Shown: positions 1-9,441 of the stretch, in pieces
Position numbering within the stretch: the first letter of the stretch is position 1
Layout: every line of letters starts with the position of its first letter
Assembly: GCF_002002735.1 (NCBI RefSeq)
Contig: NZ_MUNY01000078.1
Span: 62,001 to 126,000 of the forward strand
Direction of reading: 5' to 3'
Length of the DNA stretch: 64,000 nucleotides
Source: Algoriphagus sp. A40
Lineage (GTDB): Bacteria; Bacteroidota; Bacteroidia; Cytophagales; Cyclobacteriaceae
Translations under genes and position numbers: made by a program
The notes under the pieces: generated by a model
The model's database searches: none
Told to the model about the DNA's origin: nothing
The model's input: the letters and a program-made list of their open reading frames with translations, nothing else

Positions 1-1874
1 ATACCATCTGTGATCAACACCAGAATGTCTTCAGGCTCATAGGTGAAGGTTTTCTCCTGAACGTGATTTTCATACTGCTTGTTTCTTAAAATTCCCAAAC
101 CCAAGCCGTCGAAAAACAAAAACTCTGATTTGGCCTCTTTGGCTTTGTAAAACAGGGTGGGGATATGTCCGGCTCTTGAATGACAGATTTTTTGTTCCTT
201 GATATTGATCTGGAAAATCGAAGCCGTGATAAAATGGTTCCTTTCCAGGCATTTGCTTAAGGCGGAATTAGCCCAGATCATAAACTGCACCGGACTCAGG
301 TTAAGCTGGATCAGACTGTGGAAGACTCCTTTCATCTGTGACATATGGAATGCCGCCGAAGTTCCCTTGCCGGAGACGTCTCCAATGATCAAGACATACC
401 GGTTGTCATCCAACTTATAGGTGTCATAGTAATCACCTCCTACCTCATCTGCGGCATTGGAGAATGCGCAGATTTCGAATGAGTCCGGATGGTCCAGTTT
501 GGCAGGAAGCAGTGCCTTTTGCACCCTTTGGGCAATCTTGAGTTCTTCCTGGTATCGCTCGTTTTGTATGGCCTGGTTCATGAGCCGGTGGTTTTCCACT
601 GCAATACAGGCCTGCCGTACAAAGGTGCTGATGATGTTGATCATCTCCTTGTTAAATCCATCCCGGACTTCCTTACACAGCACCATCCGGCCAATGGCGG
701 TTTTGTTGATAACCAAGGGTATCAGCAGGATGGATTCGTATCGGGGATGTTCCAGGCGGATCAGGAGAGGCTGAAGCATTTCGGGCCGATCAGTCGAGGC
801 CCATTCGGTTGCTGATTTTTGGGTTTTGATCAATTCTGAAAGGTCCTCCTTGGTCGCTTCGTCCAAGAATCTTAGCTGGTTGATTCCTGCATTTTGTTCT
901 TCTGGATTGATTTCAATCCAAGCCCCATCGGAATAAGAGGCACTCATGCAGCTGTCCAGGAGAATGTCCAAAACCTGTTCTTCATTGTCTTCCGGCTGAA
1001 TTGATTGGCTCAGCCGCTGAAAATTGATGGCCTCGGTCAGCTTTTGTTCGAAAACTGAAGAGGTCGGCAGGTTAAATAGCGTCACCAAAAAACTGAAAAT
1101 CGCATAGATAAAAATAAATCCAAACAAGGCCATCAAAAACAAATTGTCTGTGAGATTGACCATGTAGTTTTTCGCCTGAGTATAGACCAAAAGCCTACTG
1201 AATAGGTAACCTGTACTCAGGAGGATAAGGAAAAGAAATAGCAGTGATTTCCATTTTTCCTTAAAGGTGAGGTAGGGAATCCATTTCAGATTGCCGGAAA
1301 GCACGATGGAAATCACCAAGATGATGACCATCCCAAAAAGGAAACTGTAATCGAAATTATTCTTGTTGAAAAACACAAAAAACATGGCCAATAGCATGGC
1401 AAATTCGAAAGCCTGCCACTGTTTGACTACCTGTTTGTTTTTCTGATATAGGATCAAATGCTTCCAAAGCAAGGCCGAGGAAATCAGAAAAATGGTTGTA
1501 AGGGCAAAATTCACATGGTAAAAGAAGTTTTTCAGAAAGGGCTCAGTTGCAAGTTTGCTATCTCCCATGGAGAAGTAAAAAAGCTCGGTAATCAGTGCCA
1601 CGCCACTGGCAAAAATTCCTGTGGATGCCGCCCTCCAAAGCAGTTGAAGAAAATCACTCTGAATGTTTTTGCCAATCGAATAGCTGTAAAAGCCATACAG
1701 GGTAAAAAAGAAAATGATCTCAAGAATCCAGGTGAATTCATCTGAAATGCCCGATTCTATCTCGTTGATAATGCCAAAAAGCCTGACCAAATCCACAAAC
1801 AGCAAAGCAAGCCACACCAAAACGGAGAGCAGGAGGCTGAGTTTACCGATATGAATGGAGGGGAGCTTGACCAT
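1..1874 (-). CDS. Membrane GAF-SpoIIE protein phosphatase (3' end cut by window edge)
   Basis: The reading frame is open from an ATG at 1874 down to base 3, about 624 codons, and runs off the left edge. My own translation shows about six or seven hydrophobic helices in residues 1-260, a GAF-like region around 290-430, and then a SpoIIE/PP2C-type phosphatase domain. Its landmarks are RVQKALLPA near residue 448, VGGDYYD, and the metal-binding DVSGKGTSAA near 500, and the visible part ends at LVLITDG. The family dephosphorylates serine/threonine, usually on anti-sigma-factor antagonists, in response to signals sensed by the N-terminal part. It is transcribed away from the DUF721 gene after a 97-bp gap. 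The ligand and the substrate cannot be read from the sequence. Confidence 0.88.
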   Translation of the reverse strand, partial: MVKLPSIHIGKLSLLLSVLVWLALLFVDLVRLFGIINEIESGISDEFTWILEIIFFFTLYGFYSYSIGKNIQSDFLQLLWRAASTGIFASGVALITELFYFSMGDSKLATEPFLKNFFYHVNFALTTIFLISSALLWKHLILYQKNKQVVKQWQAFEFAMLLAMFFVFFNKNNFDYSFLFGMVIILVISIVLSGNLKWIPYLTFKEKWKSLLFLFLILLSTGYLFSRLLVYTQAKNYMVNLTDNLFLMALFGFIFIYAIFSFLVTLFNLPTSSVFEQKLTEAINFQRLSQSIQPEDNEEQVLDILLDSCMSASYSDGAWIEINPEEQNAGINQLRFLDEATKEDLSELIKTQKSATEWASTDRPEMLQPLLIRLEHPRYESILLIPLVINKTAIGRMVLCKEVRDGFNKEMINIISTFVRQACIAVENHRLMNQAIQNERYQEELKIAQRVQKALLPAKLDHPDSFEICAFSNAADEVGGDYYDTYKLDDNRYVLIIGDVSGKGTSAAFHMSQMKGVFHSLIQLNLSPVQFMIWANSALSKCLERNHFITASIFQINIKEQKICHSRAGHIPTLFYKAKEAKSEFLFFDGLGLGILRNKQYENHVQEKTFTYEPEDILVLITDG

Positions 1875-1970
1875 CGGAATGCTTTCGCAATAATACTGAA
1901 ACTGAACTAATCCTGATAGGGACGGCCGATTTCAGTCAGTTTTGACCTGTTAAAAATTGTAAACAGCAGT

Positions 1971-2282
1971 TCAGAGGCAAATCAATTCTTCTACTACTCC
2001 TTTTCCCACTTTTTCTTCAATCAGGGCCAAAACTTTGGATCTGTTGAGCATCAGTTCTTTTTTGACAGGACCAGAACTCAGTTTAACAAAAAGTTTTTTG
2101 TCCTTAATAAATACCGAAGTGGTCCGGTCTGAAATTGTTCTGCCGACGATTTCTCCCCAGCTGCTGATCAGTTGTTTTTCTTTGAATTTGTCTTCGAGCC
2201 GATAAGCTTTCAGGAGTTCATTGAATGCCGCTTCAAGTGGGGCAGCATCTTTTTTTCTTCCTGGATATGGGTTTTCTTTCAT
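1971..2282 (-). CDS. DUF721 (DciA-like) protein
   Basis: This 103-residue protein has the DUF721 pattern: a helical N-terminus with FNELLKAYRLEDKF, then SWGEIVGRTISDRT, then a short beta region (VFIKDKKLFVKLSSGPVKKEL) and a C-terminal helix with LIEEKVG. In other bacteria the family includes DciA, which loads or activates the replicative helicase DnaB. Bacteroidota DUF721 proteins are short versions, so a replication role here is an inference by family. The gene starts 4 bp after the hemW stop on the same strand, so the two are very likely co-transcribed. Confidence 0.8.
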   Translation of the reverse strand: MKENPYPGRKKDAAPLEAAFNELLKAYRLEDKFKEKQLISSWGEIVGRTISDRTTSVFIKDKKLFVKLSSGPVKKELMLNRSKVLALIEEKVGKGVVEELICL

Positions 2283-2286
2283 GGAT

Positions 2287-3408
2287 TCAGATGAATAGTT
2301 CGGCTGCGATACTGTCAGCCAGTAACATTCCCCTTTTGGTCAAAGATAGGATTTTACCATCCCAAATCAGCCAACCCTGCTTTTCTAATTTCTCAATCTC
2401 CTTGGCTTTGCTCTGAGCCAGATCGATTCCAAATTCCCCGGAAATTTCCGAAAGAGAAAGCCCCCAAATGGTCCGTAAACCGGTCAAAATCCGATCGTTG
2501 ACCTGATCTTGTGGGGTGCTGGGTTCGATTTGAAATGGGATTTTTCCTGCCTCCAAAGATTTAAGATAACCCGGATTGGAAGATGGATTGAAGCCACGGT
2601 TTTTTCCGTTAAAGGAATGGGCACTTGGTCCAAGGCCGAGATAGGGGACACCTTTCCAATAATTAGTGTTGTGAAGGGCAAAATTGGATGGTTTTCCAAA
2701 ATTGGAAATTTCATATTGAATGTAGCCTGCATGCTCACTTTGCTCCTGCAGCCATTCAAACTGTTCTGCCACAAAATCCTCCTCAGCAGGTCGAAACCGA
2801 CCTTTTTCCGTCCATTTTCCAAGAGCAGTTTTGGGTTCTACGGTCAGAGAGTATGCCGAAATATGTCCGGGATCCTGACGGATTGCCTCAGACAGGTCAT
2901 TTTTCCAGATAGAATGATCTGGGTGGGGAAAGCCATAAATCAGATCGATGGAGAACTTTTCAAAGCCGGCATTTCTCCCTTTGGAAATGGCTTCCCTGGC
3001 TTCCTTTGCGGTATGGGCCCGGTTGTAAAATTGGAGGACATGCTCTTGAAAACTTTGAATCCCCAGACTCAGTCGGTCGATCTCGAGAGATTTCCAAGTT
3101 TTCAGATTTTCATCCGAAAGGTCGTCTGGATTAGCCTCAAGAGTTACTTCTTTGAAGTCCGAAGTATAATTTTTCCGGATTAAATCCAGAATATATTCCA
3201 GATGGTTTTTGGCCAAAAGTGATGGAGTACCTCCTCCAAAATAAACGGTTTCGACTGTTTGGCCCTGGAGGTAATCCTTTCGCATTTCGGTTTCCTTGCC
3301 GATGGCTGCTACCAGTTGATCTAATCGGTCCAAATTGGTGCTGAAATGGAAGTCACAATAGTGGCAAGCCTGCCTGCAAAATGGAATGTGGATGTAGATG
3401 CCTGCCAA
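2287..3408 (-). CDS. hemW: HemW-like radical SAM protein
   Basis: This 373-residue protein opens with YIHIPFCRQACHYCDF, where Cys11, Cys15 and Cys18 form the CX3CX2C motif that binds the radical SAM 4Fe-4S cluster. VYFGGGTPSLL follows near residue 56 (GGGTP is a SAM-binding element), then EANPDD and the SLGIQSF segment, and a C-terminal winged-helix HemN region. The family was long annotated as oxygen-independent coproporphyrinogen oxidase. HemW members are now regarded as heme chaperones, and the single N-terminal motif plus the length of about 375 residues fits HemW rather than HemN. It lies 4 bp upstream of the DUF721 gene and is divergent from the outer-membrane barrel gene at 3453. Confidence 0.88.
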   Translation of the reverse strand: MAGIYIHIPFCRQACHYCDFHFSTNLDRLDQLVAAIGKETEMRKDYLQGQTVETVYFGGGTPSLLAKNHLEYILDLIRKNYTSDFKEVTLEANPDDLSDENLKTWKSLEIDRLSLGIQSFQEHVLQFYNRAHTAKEAREAISKGRNAGFEKFSIDLIYGFPHPDHSIWKNDLSEAIRQDPGHISAYSLTVEPKTALGKWTEKGRFRPAEEDFVAEQFEWLQEQSEHAGYIQYEISNFGKPSNFALHNTNYWKGVPYLGLGPSAHSFNGKNRGFNPSSNPGYLKSLEAGKIPFQIEPSTPQDQVNDRILTGLRTIWGLSLSEISGEFGIDLAQSKAKEIEKLEKQGWLIWDGKILSLTKRGMLLADSIAAELFI

Positions 3409-3452
3409 GTGAATTCGTTTAACTTGCGAATATAATCAATCCCAATTTCCCC

Positions 3453-5144
3453 TTGAAGTCACGGATTTTAACGGTTTTGCTTTTGCTGACTTTTGGACAG
3501 ATGCTGTGCTTGGGGCAGCAGGTTTTCCGTATCTCCTGGGCTGAATCTGGTGAATCTAAAATCAAAGATTATGGAAATGAGGTCCTAGCACGACACTTTT
3601 CAGATTCCCTTGCCAGGGCCATTCAGAATCAAGGCTTTTTGGAAGGAAGTTTTGCCGAAACATTTCGTGAGGATACACTGACTTTAACATGGGTTTCTGG
3701 AGAACTTTTCAGTTGGAAAGATATCAACACTGAGATGATGCCAGTGTACTATCTCAGGGAACTGGGTCAGCCGGGATCGGAATATCCGGCCCCTTATCTC
3801 TGGATTGATGAAGCGCTTGAACTTGCTGAAAACAGCGGCTTCCCATTTGCCGAACTGAAAATGGACAGCCTTGAGATAAAGGATCATAGTATTTCAGGTG
3901 TGTTAAATTTCAGTTTTGGTCCTAGGATCACCTGGGATAGTTTGGAGGTATCGGGTGCCAGCAAAACCAAACCAAGGTACTTGCAGCGGATTTCCGGCTT
4001 GGTGCCAGGTGAGCTATTTTCCCAAAAGCAACTGAATAAAGCAGCACAGACCATCCGAAGATCACCCTATTTTACGTTGGTCGGAGCACCTGAAATTTCT
4101 TTTCAAACCCAACATGCACAGCCCGTTTTTACAATTCAGGATAGGAGAGTCAATGTTTTTGACGGAGTTGTTGGTCTTTTACCCAACGAAAATAAACCCG
4201 GAAAAATGCTGATCACCGGGGAAGTTGACCTGCGGTTGTATCATTTGGGAGGTAAGGGGAGGGATTTTTCAGTGAATTGGCAAAGGTTGAACATCCAGTC
4301 CCAGTTTTTGGAAATCAAGGCAAATGAGGCTTTTGTTTTTGGTTCTCCTTTGGATTTTCAATTTGGATTTTCCCTGCTTAAGCAAGATTCGAACTTTGTG
4401 AACCGGAATTTTGAACTCGATTTTGGCTATCGTATTTCAGATTCAGGGTATCTGGATTTTTTCACAAAAAGGCAGGCAGGGGACTTGATCTCATCTGATG
4501 GGATGGGGAATTCGGAGGTTTTGCCATCGGCGATCGATTACCGATGGAATCAGTACGGGATAGGGATCGATTGGAACAAGCTGGATTCTCCAGTCAATCC
4601 TCGAAAAGGAAGCCGAATCCAAAGCCGGTTTTCACTCGGCAACAAACGCATTATCCAAAATACCGGACTGCCTGAGGAGTTGTATACCGGACTTGAGGAG
4701 TCTTCGGCACAGTACCAGGGCTGGTTTTCCGGGGAAAAGCACTTGTACCTAAGGTCTGCCTGGGGTATGTGGCTGCGAGGGGTTGCCGGGTTCATGGAAA
4801 ATGAAAATTTGTTTTTGAATGAACTTTATCGTCTAGGCGGTCTGAAAAGTATCCGTGGATTTAATGAGAAGAATTTTTACGCCAGGAGTTTTGGATATTT
4901 CAATCTAGAGCAGCGCCTGTTTTTTGACCAAAATTCCTTTTTGGTAGTTTTTGCTGATTTGGGTATAATCGAAAATCCATACGAAGTTCAAAAAATTGAC
5001 CATCCTGTTTCATTTGGAACCGGAATCAATTTGGACACTGACGGAGGATTATTCAGTTTTGTATTTGCATTGGGGAAATCAAATTCACAGCCTTTGTCTT
5101 TTTCCTATTCCAGGATTCATTTTGGATATCTGGCCAGGTTTTAG
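3453..5144 (+). CDS. BamA/TamA-like outer membrane barrel protein
   Basis: This 563-residue protein starts at a TTG at 3453 and has a signal peptide (MKSRILTVLLLLTFGQMLCLG). Residues of about 100-230 look like POTRA modules, including SGLVPGELFSQKQLNKAAQTIRRS. The rest is a beta-barrel with alternating hydrophobic strands. It contains RLGGLKSIRGFNEKNF, the RGF-type element of Omp85 proteins that folds into the barrel lumen, and it ends in an aromatic residue (YLARF), as such barrels do. The family inserts or exports outer membrane proteins. At this size it is an accessory TamA-like member, not the main BamA. The DUF4271 gene follows after 14 bp. Confidence 0.8.
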   Translation: MKSRILTVLLLLTFGQMLCLGQQVFRISWAESGESKIKDYGNEVLARHFSDSLARAIQNQGFLEGSFAETFREDTLTLTWVSGELFSWKDINTEMMPVYYLRELGQPGSEYPAPYLWIDEALELAENSGFPFAELKMDSLEIKDHSISGVLNFSFGPRITWDSLEVSGASKTKPRYLQRISGLVPGELFSQKQLNKAAQTIRRSPYFTLVGAPEISFQTQHAQPVFTIQDRRVNVFDGVVGLLPNENKPGKMLITGEVDLRLYHLGGKGRDFSVNWQRLNIQSQFLEIKANEAFVFGSPLDFQFGFSLLKQDSNFVNRNFELDFGYRISDSGYLDFFTKRQAGDLISSDGMGNSEVLPSAIDYRWNQYGIGIDWNKLDSPVNPRKGSRIQSRFSLGNKRIIQNTGLPEELYTGLEESSAQYQGWFSGEKHLYLRSAWGMWLRGVAGFMENENLFLNELYRLGGLKSIRGFNEKNFYARSFGYFNLEQRLFFDQNSFLVVFADLGIIENPYEVQKIDHPVSFGTGINLDTDGGLFSFVFALGKSNSQPLSFSYSRIHFGYLARF

Positions 5145-5158
5145 AGGGTAAAATTTCT

Positions 5159-6268
5159 ATGGTTAAGGTTCGTTTGCTGGTCTTTTTTTCTTGTTTCCTC
5201 AGTCTGGGTTTGAATGCCCAGGTTTTGGAAAATTATGACGGACTTTGGAAATCTGCCCGTCAGGAATCCTGGTTGGGGATAAATAACCAGGTAGAACTGA
5301 CGGTGGATCTGACAAATTTTCCCGAATCAGAGATCCGAATCAAATTACCCTCCAAATCCACGGTTTTTGTTGACGGGAAACTCTGGCAGCTGACTACTGG
5401 CGACACGGTTTTTTTTAGATCTATAGGGGAGTTGCAGGCAGAATTTGGAAAGGACTCGCTGAATTTTACTGTCGTAAGTCCTGATTTGGCCCCCAGGAAG
5501 GCGAGCATCAAAAAAGTGATCGGCAGGGAAAATCTCGATGATGTCGTCCTCAGTCCGGAAGGAATACCGTTGGTCGGACGATTTGTGCCCCAACCGGTCA
5601 GGGATTTTTATTTTACAGGGTTATTTATCATTTTATTTTTTGTGGCTTTATACAAACTGGCCTATCCCTATTTGCTGGCCATGATGCTGAAGCCCCTTTC
5701 GGTGATCAGCGCAGAGGATTTTACTGACAGTGGGAACCTCCAAAAATTCTTTTCCTTCGACATCATTTTCTACATCCTGATCGTGGCTATGATGATTTCA
5801 CAGGGTGCAGTCACCGGCTTGGTTGTATTCAGAAAGGAATGGTTAGATACCTGGATAGGGCTGGATTATTCTTCCCTATTGTTGATATGGCTGGTTGGGG
5901 CCTTTGGAATTTTGGTATTGACTATTGTCAAGTTTATTGGAATCCGATTGATTTCATATTTGTTTGATTTGGGCAAAGCGGAGTTTTCCCATTTTTTTTA
6001 TTTGCTGAGGCTGATTGTATTTGGCAGCTCAGTGGTGCTACTAGTGGGAGCATACTTCGTCGTAAACAATTTTTCGGGTCTTGAACCAGCATTTTCTGTT
6101 TTGTTTAGCGGCTTTTTCTGGTTTTACATTTTCGGGGTATTGGGATTGTTCCTGATTATGATGAGTAGACTGAGTTTTAAGAAATACCATTTATTTACAT
6201 ACCTTTGCATCGCGGAATTAGTCCCTTTTCTAATCCTAGCAAAATGGATTATGGGTCTAGGTCAGTGA
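5159..6268 (+). CDS. DUF4271 integral membrane protein
   Basis: This 369-residue protein has a signal peptide (cleavage near GLNAQ), a periplasmic part of about 130 residues rich in beta strands, and then some seven or eight hydrophobic helices from residue 150 onward. This layout and its place just upstream of hemD match the DUF4271 family of Bacteroidota, whose function is unknown. It lies 14 bp downstream of the barrel gene and 34 bp upstream of hemD, so it is probably co-transcribed with at least one of them. A -7-like element lies inside its 3' end at 6200. No catalytic motif was seen. Confidence 0.72.
   Translation: MVKVRLLVFFSCFLSLGLNAQVLENYDGLWKSARQESWLGINNQVELTVDLTNFPESEIRIKLPSKSTVFVDGKLWQLTTGDTVFFRSIGELQAEFGKDSLNFTVVSPDLAPRKASIKKVIGRENLDDVVLSPEGIPLVGRFVPQPVRDFYFTGLFIILFFVALYKLAYPYLLAMMLKPLSVISAEDFTDSGNLQKFFSFDIIFYILIVAMMISQGAVTGLVVFRKEWLDTWIGLDYSSLLLIWLVGAFGILVLTIVKFIGIRLISYLFDLGKAEFSHFFYLLRLIVFGSSVVLLVGAYFVVNNFSGLEPAFSVLFSGFFWFYIFGVLGLFLIMMSRLSFKKYHLFTYLCIAELVPFLILAKWIMGLGQ
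6200..6207 (+). promoter_or_regulatory. Candidate Bacteroidota -7 box (TACCTTTG) upstream of hemD
   Basis: TACCTTTG matches the Bacteroidota -7 consensus TAnnTTTG exactly and is followed by CAT. It lies inside the 3' end of the DUF4271 gene, 96 bp before the hemD ATG. The -33 region is only weakly similar to TTTG, so this is a possible internal promoter and no more. Confidence 0.3.
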
Positions 6269-6302
6269 CGTCATTGAACAATAAAATAAGGAACAAACTA
6301 GC

Positions 6303-7076
6303 ATGAGTGCAGCTCCAAAAGATCGCTTTAAGCCCGTAAAGAGTATCCTAGTTTCCCAGCCAAAACCTACTGATGCCAGTTCTCCCTATCTGTTGTTGGC
6401 AGAGAAGTATAAGTTGAAGATAGATTTCAGGCAGTTTATCAAGGTAGAGCCAGTCCCTCCCAAAGAATTCAGAAAGCAAAAAATAGATATACTGAAGCAT
6501 ACGGCTATTATTTTTACCAGCCGGAATGCGATAGATCATTTTTTTGCGATCTGTAAGGATTTTAAAATTGAAATGCCGGCAGAAATGAAATATTTCTGTA
6601 TTTCAGATCAAACAGCGCATTACCTCCAGAAATATATTGTCATCCGCAAGCGCAAGCTCTTTGTAGGGCAAAAAACTGCTGAGGATCTTTTTGATTATTT
6701 CAAAAAGCACAAGAGTGAAAAATATCTTTTCCCTTGCTCAGATATCCGCAAAGAGGATATTCCGGGTTATATGGAAAAGCACGGAATTGCTTTTACTGAA
6801 GCGATCATTTACCATACTGTAGCAGCTGATCTGTCAGACCTGGCGGATGTGAAATATGATATTTTGGCTTTTTTCAGCCCTTCAGGAATCAAATCTCTCA
6901 AAAGCAACTTTCCGGATTTTGTTCAAGGCAATACCAGAATTGCTGCATTTGGACCCACGACAGCCCAGGCAGTGAGGGACATCGGGTTGATTTTGGACAT
7001 TGAAGCACCCATGCCCAATGCTCCGAGTATGACCGGTGCTTTGGAACTTTATATCAAAAAGGCCAATAATTTGTAA
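6303..7076 (+). CDS. hemD: Uroporphyrinogen-III synthase
   Basis: This 257-residue protein has the two-lobed HemD pattern: KSILVSQPKP at the start, IIFTSRNAIDHFF near residue 75, FVGQKTAEDLFDYF near 120, YLFPCSDIRKEDIPGYM near 145, and LAFFSPSGIKSL with a terminal FGPTTAQAVRDIGL. The enzyme cyclises hydroxymethylbilane to uroporphyrinogen III in heme synthesis, in the cytoplasm. In many Bacteroidota hemD sits directly upstream of T9SS genes, as here (PorP/SprF begins 75 bp later). HemW at 2287 is the other heme-related gene in the window. Confidence 0.85.
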   Translation: MSAAPKDRFKPVKSILVSQPKPTDASSPYLLLAEKYKLKIDFRQFIKVEPVPPKEFRKQKIDILKHTAIIFTSRNAIDHFFAICKDFKIEMPAEMKYFCISDQTAHYLQKYIVIRKRKLFVGQKTAEDLFDYFKKHKSEKYLFPCSDIRKEDIPGYMEKHGIAFTEAIIYHTVAADLSDLADVKYDILAFFSPSGIKSLKSNFPDFVQGNTRIAAFGPTTAQAVRDIGLILDIEAPMPNAPSMTGALELYIKKANNL

Positions 7077-7150
7077 ATCTTAAAATCATTTTCTGTGGTT
7101 TTTCAGTTTAAATTCATACACTAGTTTAAAATTGGAAATACCTCAGCCAA

Positions 7151-8131
7151 ATGACTACCAAAAGCCGATTGGATAATTTTTTAAAGCTTGGATTTTTAGG
7201 AATTCTGCTGTTTTGCGCGGGATTGGTTCAGGCACAACAGGACGCACAATTTACCCAATACATGTATAATGGCATGTTTTACAATCCTGCCTTTGCCGGT
7301 AAGGAAAGTGGGTATCGATTTTCTGCACTACATCGTTCACAGTGGATGAACTATACCACAAGCTCAGGACAAGGTGGTGCTCCGGTTACCCAGTTAATTA
7401 CGGCCGAGGGCAGGTTAGATGCTAAAAATATAGGGTACGGACTGTCTATTGTCAATGACCAAATCGGAGCTACTGGCAACCTCGAACTTAACCTAAAGGG
7501 GAGTTACCACAAAAAGATCAACAGGGCTACACTAAGCTTTGGCGCGTATTTTGGCATGTTCTCCAGTTCCTTGGATTATGGTGAAATCGTCGTTGTCAAC
7601 CCCGAGTCAAATTTGCCCCAATCCGGTAAGGAAAGTCAAATGGCTTTGGATTTTGGTGCCGGGATATTGTATGACAGGGGAAATTATTACCTGGGATTGA
7701 GCTCCAAGCATCTCAATCAGCCTTCCTTTGATTTTGGAGATGGCTCTTATGAAAATCAACTAAAAAACCACTCCTATTTTCTTTTCGGCTACAGAATCCG
7801 TCCGATCGGCCAACTGAGAATCGAGCCTAGTTTGCTTATCAAAACCGTGTCCTTCAATAATTTTTCCTATGATGTGAGCGTTATGGCAACACATCAAAAC
7901 AAAATCAATGGAGGGATTGCCTACCGCGGTGAAGAATCTTTGTCTTTGATTTTGGGATATAGCATGCTTAGGGATAATTCTCTGAAATTGGGCTATGCCT
8001 TTGACTTGGTGACAGGTGGATTAGAAGCAAAATCCCCAACCAGTCATGAATTGATGTTAAGGTATGTGCTCCCTACCTCCACTAGGCAGCTGGAGCGGGT
8101 AATTCAACGGACACCGAGATATAGATTTTAA
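7151..8131 (+). CDS. PorP/SprF family T9SS outer membrane protein
   Basis: This 326-residue protein has a signal peptide ending at LVQAQQ. The family hallmark follows directly: QDAQFTQYMYNGMFYNPAFAG and then HRSQWMNY. The remainder is a predicted beta-barrel with SLSIVND-, GAYFGMFSS- and LGLSSKHLNQP-type strands. PorP/SprF proteins sit in the outer membrane and act with the T9SS, for instance in anchoring or exporting adhesins such as SprB. The gene precedes gldK by 168 bp in the same direction, the usual order in Cytophagales. Whether it serves the core machine or one effector cannot be decided from sequence. Confidence 0.9.
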   Translation: MTTKSRLDNFLKLGFLGILLFCAGLVQAQQDAQFTQYMYNGMFYNPAFAGKESGYRFSALHRSQWMNYTTSSGQGGAPVTQLITAEGRLDAKNIGYGLSIVNDQIGATGNLELNLKGSYHKKINRATLSFGAYFGMFSSSLDYGEIVVVNPESNLPQSGKESQMALDFGAGILYDRGNYYLGLSSKHLNQPSFDFGDGSYENQLKNHSYFLFGYRIRPIGQLRIEPSLLIKTVSFNNFSYDVSVMATHQNKINGGIAYRGEESLSLILGYSMLRDNSLKLGYAFDLVTGGLEAKSPTSHELMLRYVLPTSTRQLERVIQRTPRYRF

Positions 8132-8299
8132 ACCCTTTGAATTCAAGCCATAACATTTCGGAAAGACTGTTACGGTTGGTTTACAAATAGGTTTAAAATT
8201 GGCAGGTTATTTGCATTATTGCGGCTAATTCAGCTAAATTTCGATTTCCAAGAAGGTTTTAGATTGGGTAAAAATTTGATGATTTCAAAAACGTCATTT

Positions 8300-9394
8300 A
8301 TGTATAAAAAAATGAAACTCCGCTTAGTGCCTATTACATTAGGCCTTGCCGTGGCAACACTTTTACCGGGTTGCGGGCTGTTTAATAAGAAGGGTTCGGC
8401 AAGTGATAAGTCCAACAGACGTGGGGAAGTAACCGGGGTAGCAAAACGGGCCAGTTGGCAACAAAACTTACCAATAGATATGGTTCCTGTCAAAGCCGGG
8501 ACTTTTTGGATGGGACAATCTGACGAAGACATCGCCTATACCCAATCTGCCATGAACAAGCAGATCACCATTTCTGAATTTTTTATGGACAAATACGAAG
8601 TGTCTAATAATAAATACAGACAGTTTTTAGAAGCGGTGAAAAATGGAGAATTGGCAACCGGTACGCCGACTACTTTAAAAGAACCGCCAACCTTTAACTA
8701 CGATGAACTTAGACCGGACACCACAGTTTGGTCAACCAGTTTTTCTTACCACTACGGAGATCCTTTGATGGAATTTTATTATGACCATCCTGCCTTTGAC
8801 AACTACCCTGTGGTCGGGATTTCTTGGGATCAAGCCCAAAAGTATTGTGAGTGGAGAACCTACCACCAGAGAGCCAATGACGAATCTGATTTTGACGCGC
8901 CTTCCTTTAGACTTCCTTCTGAAGCAGAATGGGAGTATGCTGCGAAAGGCGGAAAAGATGTAGCCAAATATCCTTGGGGAGGACCTTACCTTAAAAATAA
9001 AAGAGGCTGTCTGATGGCCAATTTTAAGCCGGGAAGAGGTAATTACATTGATGACGGATTTGCCTACACAGCTCCTGTAGATGTATTTGCGCCAAATGGC
9101 TTTGGACTATATAACATGTCCGGGAATGTTGCAGAGTGGGTAATGGATGCCTACAAAGCTACTTCCAGAGTAGACACTTGGGATTTGGATCCAGTTTATG
9201 ATGATCCCAATGAACCAAGAAAAATCGTTAGAGGCGGTAGCTGGAAGGATATCGCTCATTACTTGGAGACTTCCACCCGTACCTATGAATATCAGGAAGT
9301 CGCTCAAGCACACATTGGATTCCGAACTGCCATGACCTTCATGGGAAGATCCGGCTCTATGGATGTGAAATCAAGCAAAAGAACAAAAAGATAA
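8300..9394 (+). CDS. gldK: T9SS ring lipoprotein GldK/PorK
   Basis: The protein is an FGE-sulfatase-like lipoprotein: LPSEAEWEYAAKGG, GNVAEWVMDAY, VRGGSW and IGFRTA are the conserved blocks, spread over the C-terminal two thirds. GldK/PorK forms, with GldN/PorN, the large periplasmic ring under the outer membrane. The frame is open from a TTG at 8219, but I chose the ATG at 8300 (364 residues) because it places a normal lipoprotein signal at the N-terminus with the lipobox LLPGC at Cys25. The ATG at 8312 is equally possible. The family uses the sulfatase-modifying fold structurally and is not known to be an enzyme. gldL follows after 47 bp. Confidence 0.93.
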   Translation: MYKKMKLRLVPITLGLAVATLLPGCGLFNKKGSASDKSNRRGEVTGVAKRASWQQNLPIDMVPVKAGTFWMGQSDEDIAYTQSAMNKQITISEFFMDKYEVSNNKYRQFLEAVKNGELATGTPTTLKEPPTFNYDELRPDTTVWSTSFSYHYGDPLMEFYYDHPAFDNYPVVGISWDQAQKYCEWRTYHQRANDESDFDAPSFRLPSEAEWEYAAKGGKDVAKYPWGGPYLKNKRGCLMANFKPGRGNYIDDGFAYTAPVDVFAPNGFGLYNMSGNVAEWVMDAYKATSRVDTWDLDPVYDDPNEPRKIVRGGSWKDIAHYLETSTRTYEYQEVAQAHIGFRTAMTFMGRSGSMDVKSSKRTKR

Positions 9395-9441
9395 ACCTCA
9401 CCAAAAAAGAAAAAACCTTAACCTTAATTTACAATTTCCAA

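Noticed and set aside
8219..8299. Extended TTG start of gldK
   Set aside because: It would hide the lipoprotein signal; the ATG at 8300 or 8312 gives a normal one.
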